DNA of 64,000 bases from a virus. A program made the translations under genes and the position numbers. Location of the stretch: positions 40,151-104,150 of IMG/VR virus record IMGVR_UViG_3300047089_000152; one strand, 5' to 3'. Below, one piece after another: positions 39,478-46,535 of this stretch. How positions within the stretch are numbered: position 1 is the stretch's first letter; every line of letters starts with the position of its first letter. The notes below the pieces were generated by a model. That model was given only the letters and a program-made list of their open reading frames with translations, ran no database searches and had not been told where the DNA came from.

Positions 39478-40761
39478 TCATCCTGCCGCCATATGTGAGT
39501 CGAAGAAATTATCCTTCGGGCCGATATGGGAACGGAACTTGTACTTACGGATCAATTCCTCGCGGATTCCCACGAGGTCTTCTGAACTGAGTTCCGCCGT
39601 GCGGACCACGGAATCGGTACCCATGTTCTTTTGCCCGTAGGCGCCAAGTCCTTCTCCAGTAAATATCAGGTCGGTAGCTATTCCCTCGTCCATTTCCCGC
39701 CTGAATTCTGTGCCGCGATAAGGATAATAGATAGCAATCTGCGCATCATCTATCCCTGACGTGCAGATGAACCGTTCAGTCTCCGCGATCGTAGCGCGTG
39801 TCTCGCCGGGTAGCCCGATCATCACGAATGCTTTCACGGTGATGCCCGCATCCTTGCAGTACCGGACACAATCGTAATTCTGCGTGGCGGTTGTCTTCTT
39901 ATCCATCCGGTCTAGCATCTGCTGCGACCCGGATTCCGCACCAAACGCCACCTCGACACACCCCGCATCGGCTAGCGCCGCGGCGAACTCCGCGGTCATG
40001 AATTTCGCGTGCACATTGCAGCGAAATCTTAGCCCGGAGCGCTTGAGTAGGTCCAGGTACGGCTGGCACTTCCCCAAATTAATTGCAAAAAGATCATCAT
40101 ACAAATACACGCCCTCATACCCGAGCGTCACGATGTCGTCCAGTTCGGCCTCGGCGTTGCCCAGCGAAGTCCACCTGGTCAGCGTCCGCGCGTCTTCACA
40201 GAACTTGCACGCCATCGGACAGCCCCGGCCGAGCATCATCGTGGTCGAGTTCAGCCCGGCCAGGGTGTACGAGTAGTTTTTCAGGAACCCAGGCTCACCC
40301 AGCCGGTCCGGGCGGGGCATCGCCGCTAGTTCCTGCCGGGGGATCTGGTCGTTGCTCATGACAGGAACCGTTTTGTTCTGCACGATGCCTGGCAGTGCCC
40401 GCTCCCCGTCGCCTGCCACCAGGTAGTCCCACAGCCCGGCCTGGTCGTCTGCGTTCATCTCCCGGCCGTAATGCCGGACGTGCGGGCCGCCTGCCACCAG
40501 AACTTTGGACGGCCAGCGGCTCCTGATCGCGCGGGCTATCCGGTTAGCCTCGGCGCGCTGCGGTGTCATCACCGAGACGCCTACTATGTCAGCGTCCGCG
40601 AACTGGTCCAGATCCTCGACGTCGTATTCGTCTACGACGCTGATCTTAGTACCGGGGGCCTGCGCGGCCACCGCGGATTTCAGGTACAGCAGGCCGAGGG
40701 GCGGGTAGATACGGTCGTCGTCCAGGAACGGGGACCGGCAGGAAACCAGGGACAGTTTCAT
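39478..40761 (-). CDS. Cobalamin-binding radical SAM enzyme
   Basis: 427 residues. Residues 1-130 are a B12-binding Rossmann domain (YPPLGLLYLKSAVAAQAPG, DADIVGVSVMTPQ, KVLVAGGPHV). C181-x3-C185-x2-C188 in 'GRGCPMACKFCED' binds the 4Fe-4S cluster; 'YLYDDLFAIN', 'VEVAFGAESGS' and 'VKAFVMIGLPGET' complete the radical SAM barrel. Class B enzymes of this type methylate unactivated carbons or rearrange sugars and phosphonates. Codon use between 39,480 and 40,100 is visibly AT-richer than neighbours, suggesting acquisition. It probably modifies the glycan or a virion protein. Confidence 0.88.
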   Translation of the reverse strand: MKLSLVSCRSPFLDDDRIYPPLGLLYLKSAVAAQAPGTKISVVDEYDVEDLDQFADADIVGVSVMTPQRAEANRIARAIRSRWPSKVLVAGGPHVRHYGREMNADDQAGLWDYLVAGDGERALPGIVQNKTVPVMSNDQIPRQELAAMPRPDRLGEPGFLKNYSYTLAGLNSTTMMLGRGCPMACKFCEDARTLTRWTSLGNAEAELDDIVTLGYEGVYLYDDLFAINLGKCQPYLDLLKRSGLRFRCNVHAKFMTAEFAAALADAGCVEVAFGAESGSQQMLDRMDKKTTATQNYDCVRYCKDAGITVKAFVMIGLPGETRATIAETERFICTSGIDDAQIAIYYPYRGTEFRREMDEGIATDLIFTGEGLGAYGQKNMGTDSVVRTAELSSEDLVGIREELIRKYKFRSHIGPKDNFFDSHMAAG

Positions 40762-40773
40762 GCACGCAGACTA

Positions 40774-40953
40774 CTATGTCTGCTTCCACACGCCAGGGCC
40801 GGACTCGAAATCGGACGTGGCGTGACCTGACATGTCACACGGGCCACCCTCGATCGCGTCGTCCCATCCTGCCACGGAACCCTCCGCGGTAGCGTCGTAA
40901 GGCTGGCCGGGCACGTTAGGCGGTGACGTGATCGGGTCCGGTGCTTTAGCCAT
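40774..40953 (-). CDS. Small acidic head-region protein
   Basis: 59 residues from the ATG at 40953. Proline/glycine-rich with two DATAEGSVAGW/DAIEGGPCDM segments. It ends 12 bases before the radical SAM gene. Shares the 'YDATAEG' phrase with the neighbouring 40958 product (YDPTAEG), so the two are probably related. Confidence 0.6.
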   Translation of the reverse strand: MAKAPDPITSPPNVPGQPYDATAEGSVAGWDDAIEGGPCDMSGHATSDFESGPGVWKQT

Positions 40954-40957
40954 AGTT

Positions 40958-41230
40958 TCAGACTCCCTTCCATCGGGAAGCGTCAGAGGTTCCGTCTGGC
41001 GCCCACCCGGCGCCTGTCGGCTGGCCGCTGTCCATGTTAGCGGCCCCGCCGTCGATTGTTTTACGCCACCGGTCCCACGTGTAATTACTTCCCGGTGTCG
41101 CGTCGTAGGCATGTTCAGGTTCGGACTGCTCGGCGGGGTCCTGCTGACCTTCCGCCGTAGGGTCGTAGCCTTCCTCATCCTGGTACGGCTGAATGTTCGT
41201 GTCAACAACCGGGAACTGGACGTACGGCAT
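40958..41230 (-). CDS. Small acidic head-region protein
   Basis: 90 residues, low-complexity, acidic and Gln/Pro-rich, with aromatic residues scattered (VQFPVVDTNIQPYQDEEGYD, YTWDRWRKTIDGG). Unstructured proteins like this often follow the capsid gene in actinophages. Function unknown. Confidence 0.6.
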   Translation of the reverse strand: MPYVQFPVVDTNIQPYQDEEGYDPTAEGQQDPAEQSEPEHAYDATPGSNYTWDRWRKTIDGGAANMDSGQPTGAGWAPDGTSDASRWKGV

Positions 41231-41236
41231 GGCGTA

Positions 41237-41563
41237 TCACTTCTCCCGTACAACTTCAGGTACGGTCGTGGGTTTCCACGAAGGGGCACCCGGGGGTGTC
41301 CAGTTCTCACCCTTGGCTTGCGGTTTGCCGTCCTCACCGGGCTGGACTGACTGCTGCGTCTCCACTACCGGGGCTTTCGACACGACCGGGGCACCCACGT
41401 TCCAGCCCAGGTCACCCGACGCGCCACCCGGGGCGGTCATCGCGTTGTTCTCGAAGATCTGATCCCCGGCATGCTGAGACGTGGGCACCAGCACCGACAC
41501 CGGGTCTGGTTTCAGCGCCCCTGACAGGTCAGCGTAGCTGCCCTTGTTCACCCAGTCAGCCAT
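41237..41563 (-). CDS. Small head-region protein
   Basis: 108 residues. N-terminal 'ADWVNKGSYADLSGALKPD' then 'TSQHAGDQIFENNAMTAPGG' and a proline-rich tail. Ribosome site GGAGG is present before the ATG. Not recognised; possibly a capsid accessory. Confidence 0.6.
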   Translation of the reverse strand: MADWVNKGSYADLSGALKPDPVSVLVPTSQHAGDQIFENNAMTAPGGASGDLGWNVGAPVVSKAPVVETQQSVQPGEDGKPQAKGENWTPPGAPSWKPTTVPEVVREK

Positions 41564-41585
41564 ACGGCCCTCCTGTGGTCCCTTT

Positions 41586-41864
41586 TCACCCGCGGCCCGG
41601 CTTGTCCCCGGTATACAAGTGGTAGTGCTCGCGTATGCTGTCGCGTTCCGGGGGGTCCGGGTGGTGCCGGTGACAAGCCACCCACGCGGTGCCCTCCACC
41701 GGGAACCGTCCTATCCGCAGGCACCGGGGTTCGTGGCAGTTGTTCTTCCGCACATGCACGTACACGTTCGTCACGATACCCACCGTGAACACTGTCACCG
41801 CGAAAAAACCCGACCAGAACAAATACCACGGGCTGTTCGCGCTGTCCAGGCCCATCCAGTGCAT
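41586..41864 (-). CDS. Membrane protein with Cys/His-rich cytoplasmic tail
   Basis: 92 residues. One hydrophobic span (about 12-34, WYLFWSGFFAVTVFTVGIVTNVYV-type) is followed by a tail with C43, C48, C64 and a HRHH cluster (WVACHRHHPDPPERD) that may bind metal. Membrane proteins inside head operons are unusual and may influence the host envelope. Confidence 0.65.
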   Translation of the reverse strand: MHWMGLDSANSPWYLFWSGFFAVTVFTVGIVTNVYVHVRKNNCHEPRCLRIGRFPVEGTAWVACHRHHPDPPERDSIREHYHLYTGDKPGRG

Positions 41865-41866
41865 GA

Positions 41867-42037
41867 CTACTTGGTCCGGTCATCCTTGTAATCATGACAC
41901 TTGTCGCCGTTAGCGACAGTGGCCAGTTCCTTACCTGCCTGCGCCACCAGCCCCGCCCCGGCCGTGTTCGACGCTGCCGTCCCGGAAATCAGGCCCGGCG
42001 CGCTAGCCGGGGGGTAGACACGCGCCAGGTCACTCAC
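41867..42037 (-). CDS. Small protein, Ala-rich, unknown
   Basis: 56 residues from a GTG that overlaps the stop of the 42034 gene (GTGA). Sequence 'ARVYPPASAPGLISGTAASN' then 'LVAQAGKELATVANGDKCHD'. Ends 2 bases before the next start. Tight packing supports it. Confidence 0.6.
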   Translation of the reverse strand: MSDLARVYPPASAPGLISGTAASNTAGAGLVAQAGKELATVANGDKCHDYKDDRTK

Positions 42038-42582
42038 CCGTGATACCTGCCACCGCGCAGCACCCGGCCCGAACCCGGCTGGAACTTCCCGCCAGGAACC
42101 GGTTCGTTACCCGCGATGCCGGGCAGCTGCGGGCCACCCGTCCCGTACCCCTGGTCGTTGGCCTGGGTGGAATCGTGCGGGCCTTCCAGGTCATCGGAGA
42201 CCATGTCGGACTTGTACGTCCCCGAAAACGGGGAACCCGGCCTGGTGTAACTCACCGAAGATGCACCACCCGCATTATTCGGGGTCGTGCCGGTACCCGG
42301 AGCACCCGTCTGCGTGATCTCCGCGTCGGTGATACCAGTCAGCCCGTCAACCAGCTGACCCGGTTCGACCGTCGGGTCGGTGTCACCGGCCCCGCCAGTC
42401 GTCCCCGGCGCGCCCGTCCCAGTAGGCAGCGGCCCACCGAAAATCGCTGCGCCCCAGTCACCAACCGGGTACTGTCCCGGCTCGTTCGTCGGGTCATTCG
42501 ACGCCGACGTCCCCGACTGCCTGTTTCCCTTACCGGAAACCTGGCCGCCACCGTCAGGAGTCTGACTCGGCTCAATAGGCAT
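42034..42582 (-). CDS. Low-complexity Gly/Pro/Thr-rich head-region protein
   Basis: 182 residues, mostly disordered by composition (GTGAPGTTGGAGDTDPT and similar), acidic in the middle and ending 'GGKFQPGSGRVLRGGRYHG'. Repeated 'DPTNEPGQ' and 'DPTVEPGQ' phrases are visible. Abundant Ser/Thr/Pro make it a candidate glycan acceptor; inference only. Confidence 0.62.
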   Translation of the reverse strand: MPIEPSQTPDGGGQVSGKGNRQSGTSASNDPTNEPGQYPVGDWGAAIFGGPLPTGTGAPGTTGGAGDTDPTVEPGQLVDGLTGITDAEITQTGAPGTGTTPNNAGGASSVSYTRPGSPFSGTYKSDMVSDDLEGPHDSTQANDQGYGTGGPQLPGIAGNEPVPGGKFQPGSGRVLRGGRYHG

Positions 42583-42630
42583 AACTGCCTCCTTCTGCCC
42601 CCCGAAGGGAGCGACCCTTTTGATCTGCTT

Positions 42631-42927
42631 TCACCCCTGGCGGGGCAGCCCGAACTTCGCGTTACCGAACTGCACCGCAACCGGCGAGCACGCCACGCAC
42701 TGCTTCGTACTGTGATCGTCGCTGTCCGTGCTGACCAGCTGCCCGGGCAGCGCGTAATGCCCGCACGCCAGCCGCGGTATCTCACCGAACTGGCGGCACT
42801 TCGGGCAGATCACCTGACCGGTCCGCAACCTCAAAGCGTCAGCCGTAGCGCCGATGCGCCGCCCGCAGGAAGTACAGCGTTCCGCGGGCGTCGTATCTGC
42901 GCCCTTCAGCTTCCGCTTGTTACTCAC
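42631..42927 (-). CDS. Two-knuckle zinc-ribbon protein
   Basis: 98 residues. CTSC and CPKC (residues about 18-44) form one ribbon and CGHYALP ... CVAC a second. Basic N terminus. Overlaps the stop of the 42924 gene. Probably nucleic-acid or protein binding. Confidence 0.65.
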   Translation of the reverse strand: MSNKRKLKGADTTPAERCTSCGRRIGATADALRLRTGQVICPKCRQFGEIPRLACGHYALPGQLVSTDSDDHSTKQCVACSPVAVQFGNAKFGLPRQG

Positions 42928-43307
42928 GGACGCTGACCGTATGTCTCCATCAGCTGCTGCTTCGTCGACCCGGCCGCCTCATCCGGGTCCGCTCCCTGAG
43001 TAACCGCATGGTCGACCCAGTCCTGCTTCGGTGCCGCAGGGCGTGGCGGTCCGTCCGCCGGTGCAGGCTCAGGTTCCTCTTCTTCAGTATCCACGGGGCC
43101 CGCACCAGTATTCGCCGGTTCCGAAACGGGCACCTGCGGGGGAACGTATGCAGGCGGGTCATCTGAATCCGACACCCACACTGCCAGGCCACCCCGGATC
43201 AGGTCCGCGCCCTCAGCCGCCGAAACTTCCAGCTGCCCGTACGGGGGCTGCGGCCACGCCGCGTCGTTACGGCTCCCCGAAATCCCGACAATCATCCGCA
43301 CAATCAC
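42924..43307 (-). CDS. Head completion-type protein with SAP/Rho-like tail
   Basis: 127 residues from a GTG at 43307 with GAGGGAG 8 bases upstream. N-terminal 'VGISGSRNDAAWPQPPYGQLEVSAAEGADLIRGGLA' is a pattern found right after major capsid genes in actinophages. An acidic linker leads to 'DHAVTQGADPDEAAGSTKQQLMETYG', a short helical DNA- or protein-binding end. Role uncertain. Confidence 0.65.
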   Translation of the reverse strand: MIVRMIVGISGSRNDAAWPQPPYGQLEVSAAEGADLIRGGLAVWVSDSDDPPAYVPPQVPVSEPANTGAGPVDTEEEEPEPAPADGPPRPAAPKQDWVDHAVTQGADPDEAAGSTKQQLMETYGQRP

Positions 43308-43340
43308 GATAAGACTCCCTCAGCGACGGCCCCGTTGAAG

Positions 43341-43372
43341 CCAGGGGAGCGGGCTGCTGCCCGCCCCCCTGG
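43341..43372 (-). terminator. Hairpin after the major capsid gene
   Basis: CCAGGGGAGCGGGC pairs with GCCCGCCCCCCTGG around TGCT with one mismatch. It sits 8 bases past the capsid stop and probably lowers read-through, giving the capsid protein the highest level in the operon. Confidence 0.8.
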
Positions 43373-43379
43373 ACGTATA

Positions 43380-44621
43380 CTACGTGGCCGCGCCAGCGAA
43401 GTACTTCAGAGCACCGGTCTGGTCCACGAGGACCCCGTCACCACGCAGGATGGCGCGGAAGGTCACCAGGTCGGTGGAGAACGCGAAGTCGTCGGACCGC
43501 TCGAACCGGACCCCGCCGACCAGACGCACGAAGTACTGCGAGAAGTCACCGAAAACAATGGACTTCGCGGACAGCGCCTGCGCGGGCATGAACGGGTCAG
43601 CGACCAGCGGCTTACCCAGCAGAAGGTCCGGGGACCCGAGCACCGCGGAAGGCTCCCAGATGGGGCGGCCGACAGTGTCGGTGATCTTCCTGAACCCGCC
43701 GATCGTCTTGTCAGCCGCCAGCCAGTAGCAGCTGCGGGACTGACGGTACGGGGCGATCACGGAGTATTCCAGGTCGACCAGGTTCGCATAGCTGGGCGCA
43801 CCGGAAACACCGGTCGTGGTGCCGGTAACGCCGAGGGTCGCACCGGTGATGACACCACCGGATACACCGTTGATGCCGTTGACCAGAGACGTGCCGAACA
43901 CGTTACCGATCGCCCGCCCGGCCTGCATCGCGAGATAACCCAGCAGGTCAACCGCGGTGTCGTCGATCAGTTCACGCGCCGCCTGGATCATGATGCCGAA
44001 CTTCACCGCACCGAGGGTCTGCATCGAGAACGCAGGGTCGGACAGGGGAAGCGCGGAAGCCTGCGAAGCGGTCAGCGCCGTCGAATGCGCAGTCGTCTTC
44101 GGAACCTGGAGCGTTTCACCACCACCAGTGTTCAAAACGGTCGGCCCGCACTGCATGACACCCGAAACCTCAATGAGGTGGGAAATCAGCTGGTCGTAGA
44201 AGTCCGTCGGGATAATACCCGAAACGGCTCCCTGCGTGGACTGCAAAACACGGTAGTTGATCGGACCCGGCGCCTGCCGGCGGATCTCCAGCGCCCGCGG
44301 GGCACCTTCCTCACCACGCGCCCACTTGCGGATCTCATCGTTCATGTTCCGCTGCGCCGGGCTACCAGCACCACCCTCACGCGGGCGGCCCTCAAGGTCG
44401 TTGAACGCGTCGTCGGCGGCCTTCGCGCGCTTCTCCGTCTCCAGAACCGCGCCGATGCGCGTGTCCAGCGTGCGCATCTCCTCCTGCATCGCGTCCCACT
44501 TACCCTGCTCCTCCGGGGTAAACGAGCGGTTCTCCGCAGCGGCGTCCTCGGCGATCTTCTTCGCCTCGTTCCACACGCCGAGCCTGCGGTCACGCAGCCT
44601 CTTCGCGACTTCACTAGCCAT
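43380..44621 (-). CDS. Major capsid protein, HK97 fold
   Basis: 413 residues. Residues 1-100 form a charged coiled coil that acts as built-in scaffold (delta domain), ending at 'GGAGSPAQRNMNDE'. The mature part begins near 110-130 with 'GAVSGIIPTDFYDQLISHLIEVSG' (N-arm/E-loop side), then 'LGAVKFGIMIQAARELIDDTAVDLLGYLAMQAGRAIG'-type spine helix and 'GFRKITDTVGRPIWEP' and 'FGDFSQYFVRLVGGVRFER' P-domain strands. Preceded by the protease gene and followed by a hairpin. Confidence 0.95.
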   Translation of the reverse strand: MASEVAKRLRDRRLGVWNEAKKIAEDAAAENRSFTPEEQGKWDAMQEEMRTLDTRIGAVLETEKRAKAADDAFNDLEGRPREGGAGSPAQRNMNDEIRKWARGEEGAPRALEIRRQAPGPINYRVLQSTQGAVSGIIPTDFYDQLISHLIEVSGVMQCGPTVLNTGGGETLQVPKTTAHSTALTASQASALPLSDPAFSMQTLGAVKFGIMIQAARELIDDTAVDLLGYLAMQAGRAIGNVFGTSLVNGINGVSGGVITGATLGVTGTTTGVSGAPSYANLVDLEYSVIAPYRQSRSCYWLAADKTIGGFRKITDTVGRPIWEPSAVLGSPDLLLGKPLVADPFMPAQALSAKSIVFGDFSQYFVRLVGGVRFERSDDFAFSTDLVTFRAILRGDGVLVDQTGALKYFAGAAT

Positions 44622-44721
44622 GACTGGCCCTTTCCCTTGGTACGGACAGATCTGTAAGAACCTGCTCCGTCCGCACCCGGGGAGGGTGGCTACGGCCGAG
44701 GTAACAATATTCAGTTGTACG

Positions 44722-44802
44722 TCATCTACCGCACATGGGGCATTTGCCCACGGGCGGGTAACACTGGAGGTGCCCGCATTTACTGCATCTCCAGTGCCTC
44801 AT
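44722..44802 (-). CDS. 26-residue zinc-ribbon peptide
   Basis: MRHWRCSKCGHLQCYPPVG then KCPMCGR: two CxxC knuckles, a complete minimal zinc ribbon. It starts 1 base after the stop of the 44804 gene. The region 44640-44721 between it and the capsid start holds no frame, only a partial GGAC/GTCC hairpin. Confidence 0.6.
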   Translation of the reverse strand: MRHWRCSKCGHLQCYPPVGKCPMCGR

Positions 44803-44803
44803 G

Positions 44804-45016
44804 TCACACCGGGTTGGGTCGGCCCACGTCGGTGTGCGGGTCGCTGCCCGCGAACCCGGCGTCGGTGTGGTCGACGTGCTCCGCCCCGATCCCGGACGTT
44901 TCCGTTCCGAGGACGACACCCAGGTTCCCGGGCTCACCGATTTCCCCTTTCGGGTCGGTGCCGGTGAACACGTTCGTGTCCGACGTCGCCGGATGCGGTA
45001 CCCCCACGTCAGGCAT
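44804..45016 (-). CDS. Small protein between protease and capsid genes
   Basis: 70 residues, acidic and glycine/proline-rich (FTGTDPKGEIGEPGNLGVVL, then TDAGFAGSDPHTDVG). Disordered by composition, similar in style to 40958 and 42034 products. Function unknown. Confidence 0.55.
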   Translation of the reverse strand: MPDVGVPHPATSDTNVFTGTDPKGEIGEPGNLGVVLGTETSGIGAEHVDHTDAGFAGSDPHTDVGRPNPV

Positions 45017-45022
45017 GGCCGG

Positions 45023-46018
45023 TCACTCGTCGTTGGCGTAGGGGTCTTCGGCGTTGTCCAGCAGGTCCAGCATGGCCAGCGCACCCGTCAGGGTCTTCTT
45101 CCGCTCCTGCTTGGCCTTCGCCTGCCGCGGGCCAGTATTGTCGGTCCGCTTGAAGAACTCCATCGCCCTGTTCTCGACCAGACGCTCCCGGACCTCTTCC
45201 GGTTCGGCCTGCGCCCACTGAGCCAGCGAGTACACGGCACCGTTGATAGCCCGCGCCGCCGCTGTCGCGTCCGGATAGGCAGGGTCCAGTACCGGGGCCA
45301 CGTCGATCAGCTGCACCGCGTGCAACGTCCGCATCGGATACCCGAACTGGTCCGAAACCCCCCACTCATCCCCACCCGGGAACACCCGGAAAGCGAAAGA
45401 CGAGTGGCAGATGTCGCCGCGCTGCACATATTCCAGCACGTCCCTGCGGGCCTGCGGGGGTTCCACGTCATACATCAGCCCGGTCGAGTCGATACCCAGC
45501 TTCAGCGTGTTCGCCCGGGTAGTACCCAGCAGCGCGTCGTCGCTGTGGTTGTACCGGCACACCACATCCGGCCACCCGTCCTGCTTGGATTCATCGAACG
45601 CGTTCCGGTTCACCTGCTCCACGAAACCGCCCAGCTTCCTGGACAGCTTATCGAAACACGCCGCGTAACCCCAGATGTGCTGCGCCTTGTCCTGTTCCGT
45701 CCGCACTTCCAGCGGGAACCGGACGAACCGCCGCTCAGGGAACGAACCAGAATCCGGTTCCATCCCCCCGAACGCACGCGCCGCGCCCGTCACGTTCACG
45801 CCATGCTTACGCGCAGCACCGATGATCGCCGGCATCGCGTCCTTACCGAACGGCGAATTAGGAGCCTGCGACAGCGATAGCCGCACCGCGGCGGCATCGT
45901 GTATCGGGAAGTGACGCTTGTCCCGCGGCGTTGTGCGCCCGCTCATGTCACGCATCCCGCCAGGCTCAATCAAAGCGAACTGACTGTCAAGCAGGTTGTG
46001 GGTGTCCAGCTCAGCCAT
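45023..46018 (-). CDS. Prohead protease, HK97 type
   Basis: 331 residues. The protease core spans about 105-250: 'FVRFPLEVRTEQDKAQHIWG', 'NRNAFDES', catalytic-His region 'VVCRYNHSDDALLGTT', and the serine in 'GDICHSSFAFRV', followed by 'HAVQLIDVAPVLDPAYPDA'. An N-terminal extension of 100 residues and a charged C-terminal coil are present. It cleaves the scaffold part of the capsid protein during maturation. Confidence 0.9.
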   Translation of the reverse strand: MAELDTHNLLDSQFALIEPGGMRDMSGRTTPRDKRHFPIHDAAAVRLSLSQAPNSPFGKDAMPAIIGAARKHGVNVTGAARAFGGMEPDSGSFPERRFVRFPLEVRTEQDKAQHIWGYAACFDKLSRKLGGFVEQVNRNAFDESKQDGWPDVVCRYNHSDDALLGTTRANTLKLGIDSTGLMYDVEPPQARRDVLEYVQRGDICHSSFAFRVFPGGDEWGVSDQFGYPMRTLHAVQLIDVAPVLDPAYPDATAAARAINGAVYSLAQWAQAEPEEVRERLVENRAMEFFKRTDNTGPRQAKAKQERKKTLTGALAMLDLLDNAEDPYANDE

Positions 46019-46049
46019 GTCTCCTGTCCTTCTCTTTGTACTACGCCGG

Positions 46050-46406
46050 TCAGGATTTCCTGGCGGGCCGGGCCTTATTCATAGATTTCGCGGGCTTTTT
46101 AGCCGCGGGCTTAGCCGCAGCAGGCTTCGCTTCGGCAGCAGGCTTCGCGGTCTTCGCGGCAGCTGAATCGCCCTTACCCTGCGAGGATGGCAACTCCGGG
46201 TATTTCCGACGGACCGCTGCCTGAACTTTTGCCTTCTCCGCAGGCGTCCCATTCGCCGCAACTCGTGACAGGGCGTTAGCGCCCCGTGCCTTAGAGTTAA
46301 TAGGGTATGCGTCAGCACCACCAGGACCACCACCAGGCAGCGCATACGACCCAGCCGGCGCGGCAGTATTAGGCGCAGGCTTACCGGTCTTCTTCCTCGG
46401 TGGCAT
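46050..46406 (-). CDS. Basic Ala/Lys-rich protein with YPINSKARGANALSR motif
   Basis: 118 residues from the ATG at 46406 with AGGGAG upstream; the open frame continues leftward into GG repeat, which is not coding. Centre 'ADAYPINSKARGANALSRVA' and 'AAVRRKYPELP' is a recurring phage block. The C-terminal half is a KPAA-type repeat (AAAKPAAKKPAKSM), histone-H1-like and strongly basic, suggesting DNA binding in the head. Confidence 0.7.
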   Translation of the reverse strand: MPPRKKTGKPAPNTAAPAGSYALPGGGPGGADAYPINSKARGANALSRVAANGTPAEKAKVQAAVRRKYPELPSSQGKGDSAAAKTAKPAAEAKPAAAKPAAKKPAKSMNKARPARKS

Positions 46407-46424
46407 ATAATCTCCCTTAGTGCC

Positions 46425-46500
46425 AGGTATGGAGGGGTGCGGCTTGGCGTGGCTTGGCGGGGCGCGGCGGGGATTGCATTGGATTGGATTGGCAGGAACG
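46425..46500 (+). repeat. GG-repeat element E6
   Basis: About 75 bases of (NNN)GG repeat, ending GGATTGGATTGGCAGG as in E7. Located between the portal stop and the start of the 46050 gene, G on the plus strand. A TATAAT at 46406-46411 could serve as its promoter but it coincides with the minus-strand start codon, so this is doubtful. Confidence 0.75.
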
Positions 46501-46535
46501 TCACTGACCTGCACCTACGCGGTGCAGGTCAGTGA
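46501..46535. terminator. 15-bp hairpin at portal gene end
   Basis: TCACTGACCTGCACC (46501-46515) pairs perfectly with 46521-46535, loop of 5. It covers the portal stop codon (46529-46531) on the minus strand and closes the GG element on the plus strand. Confidence 0.8.
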
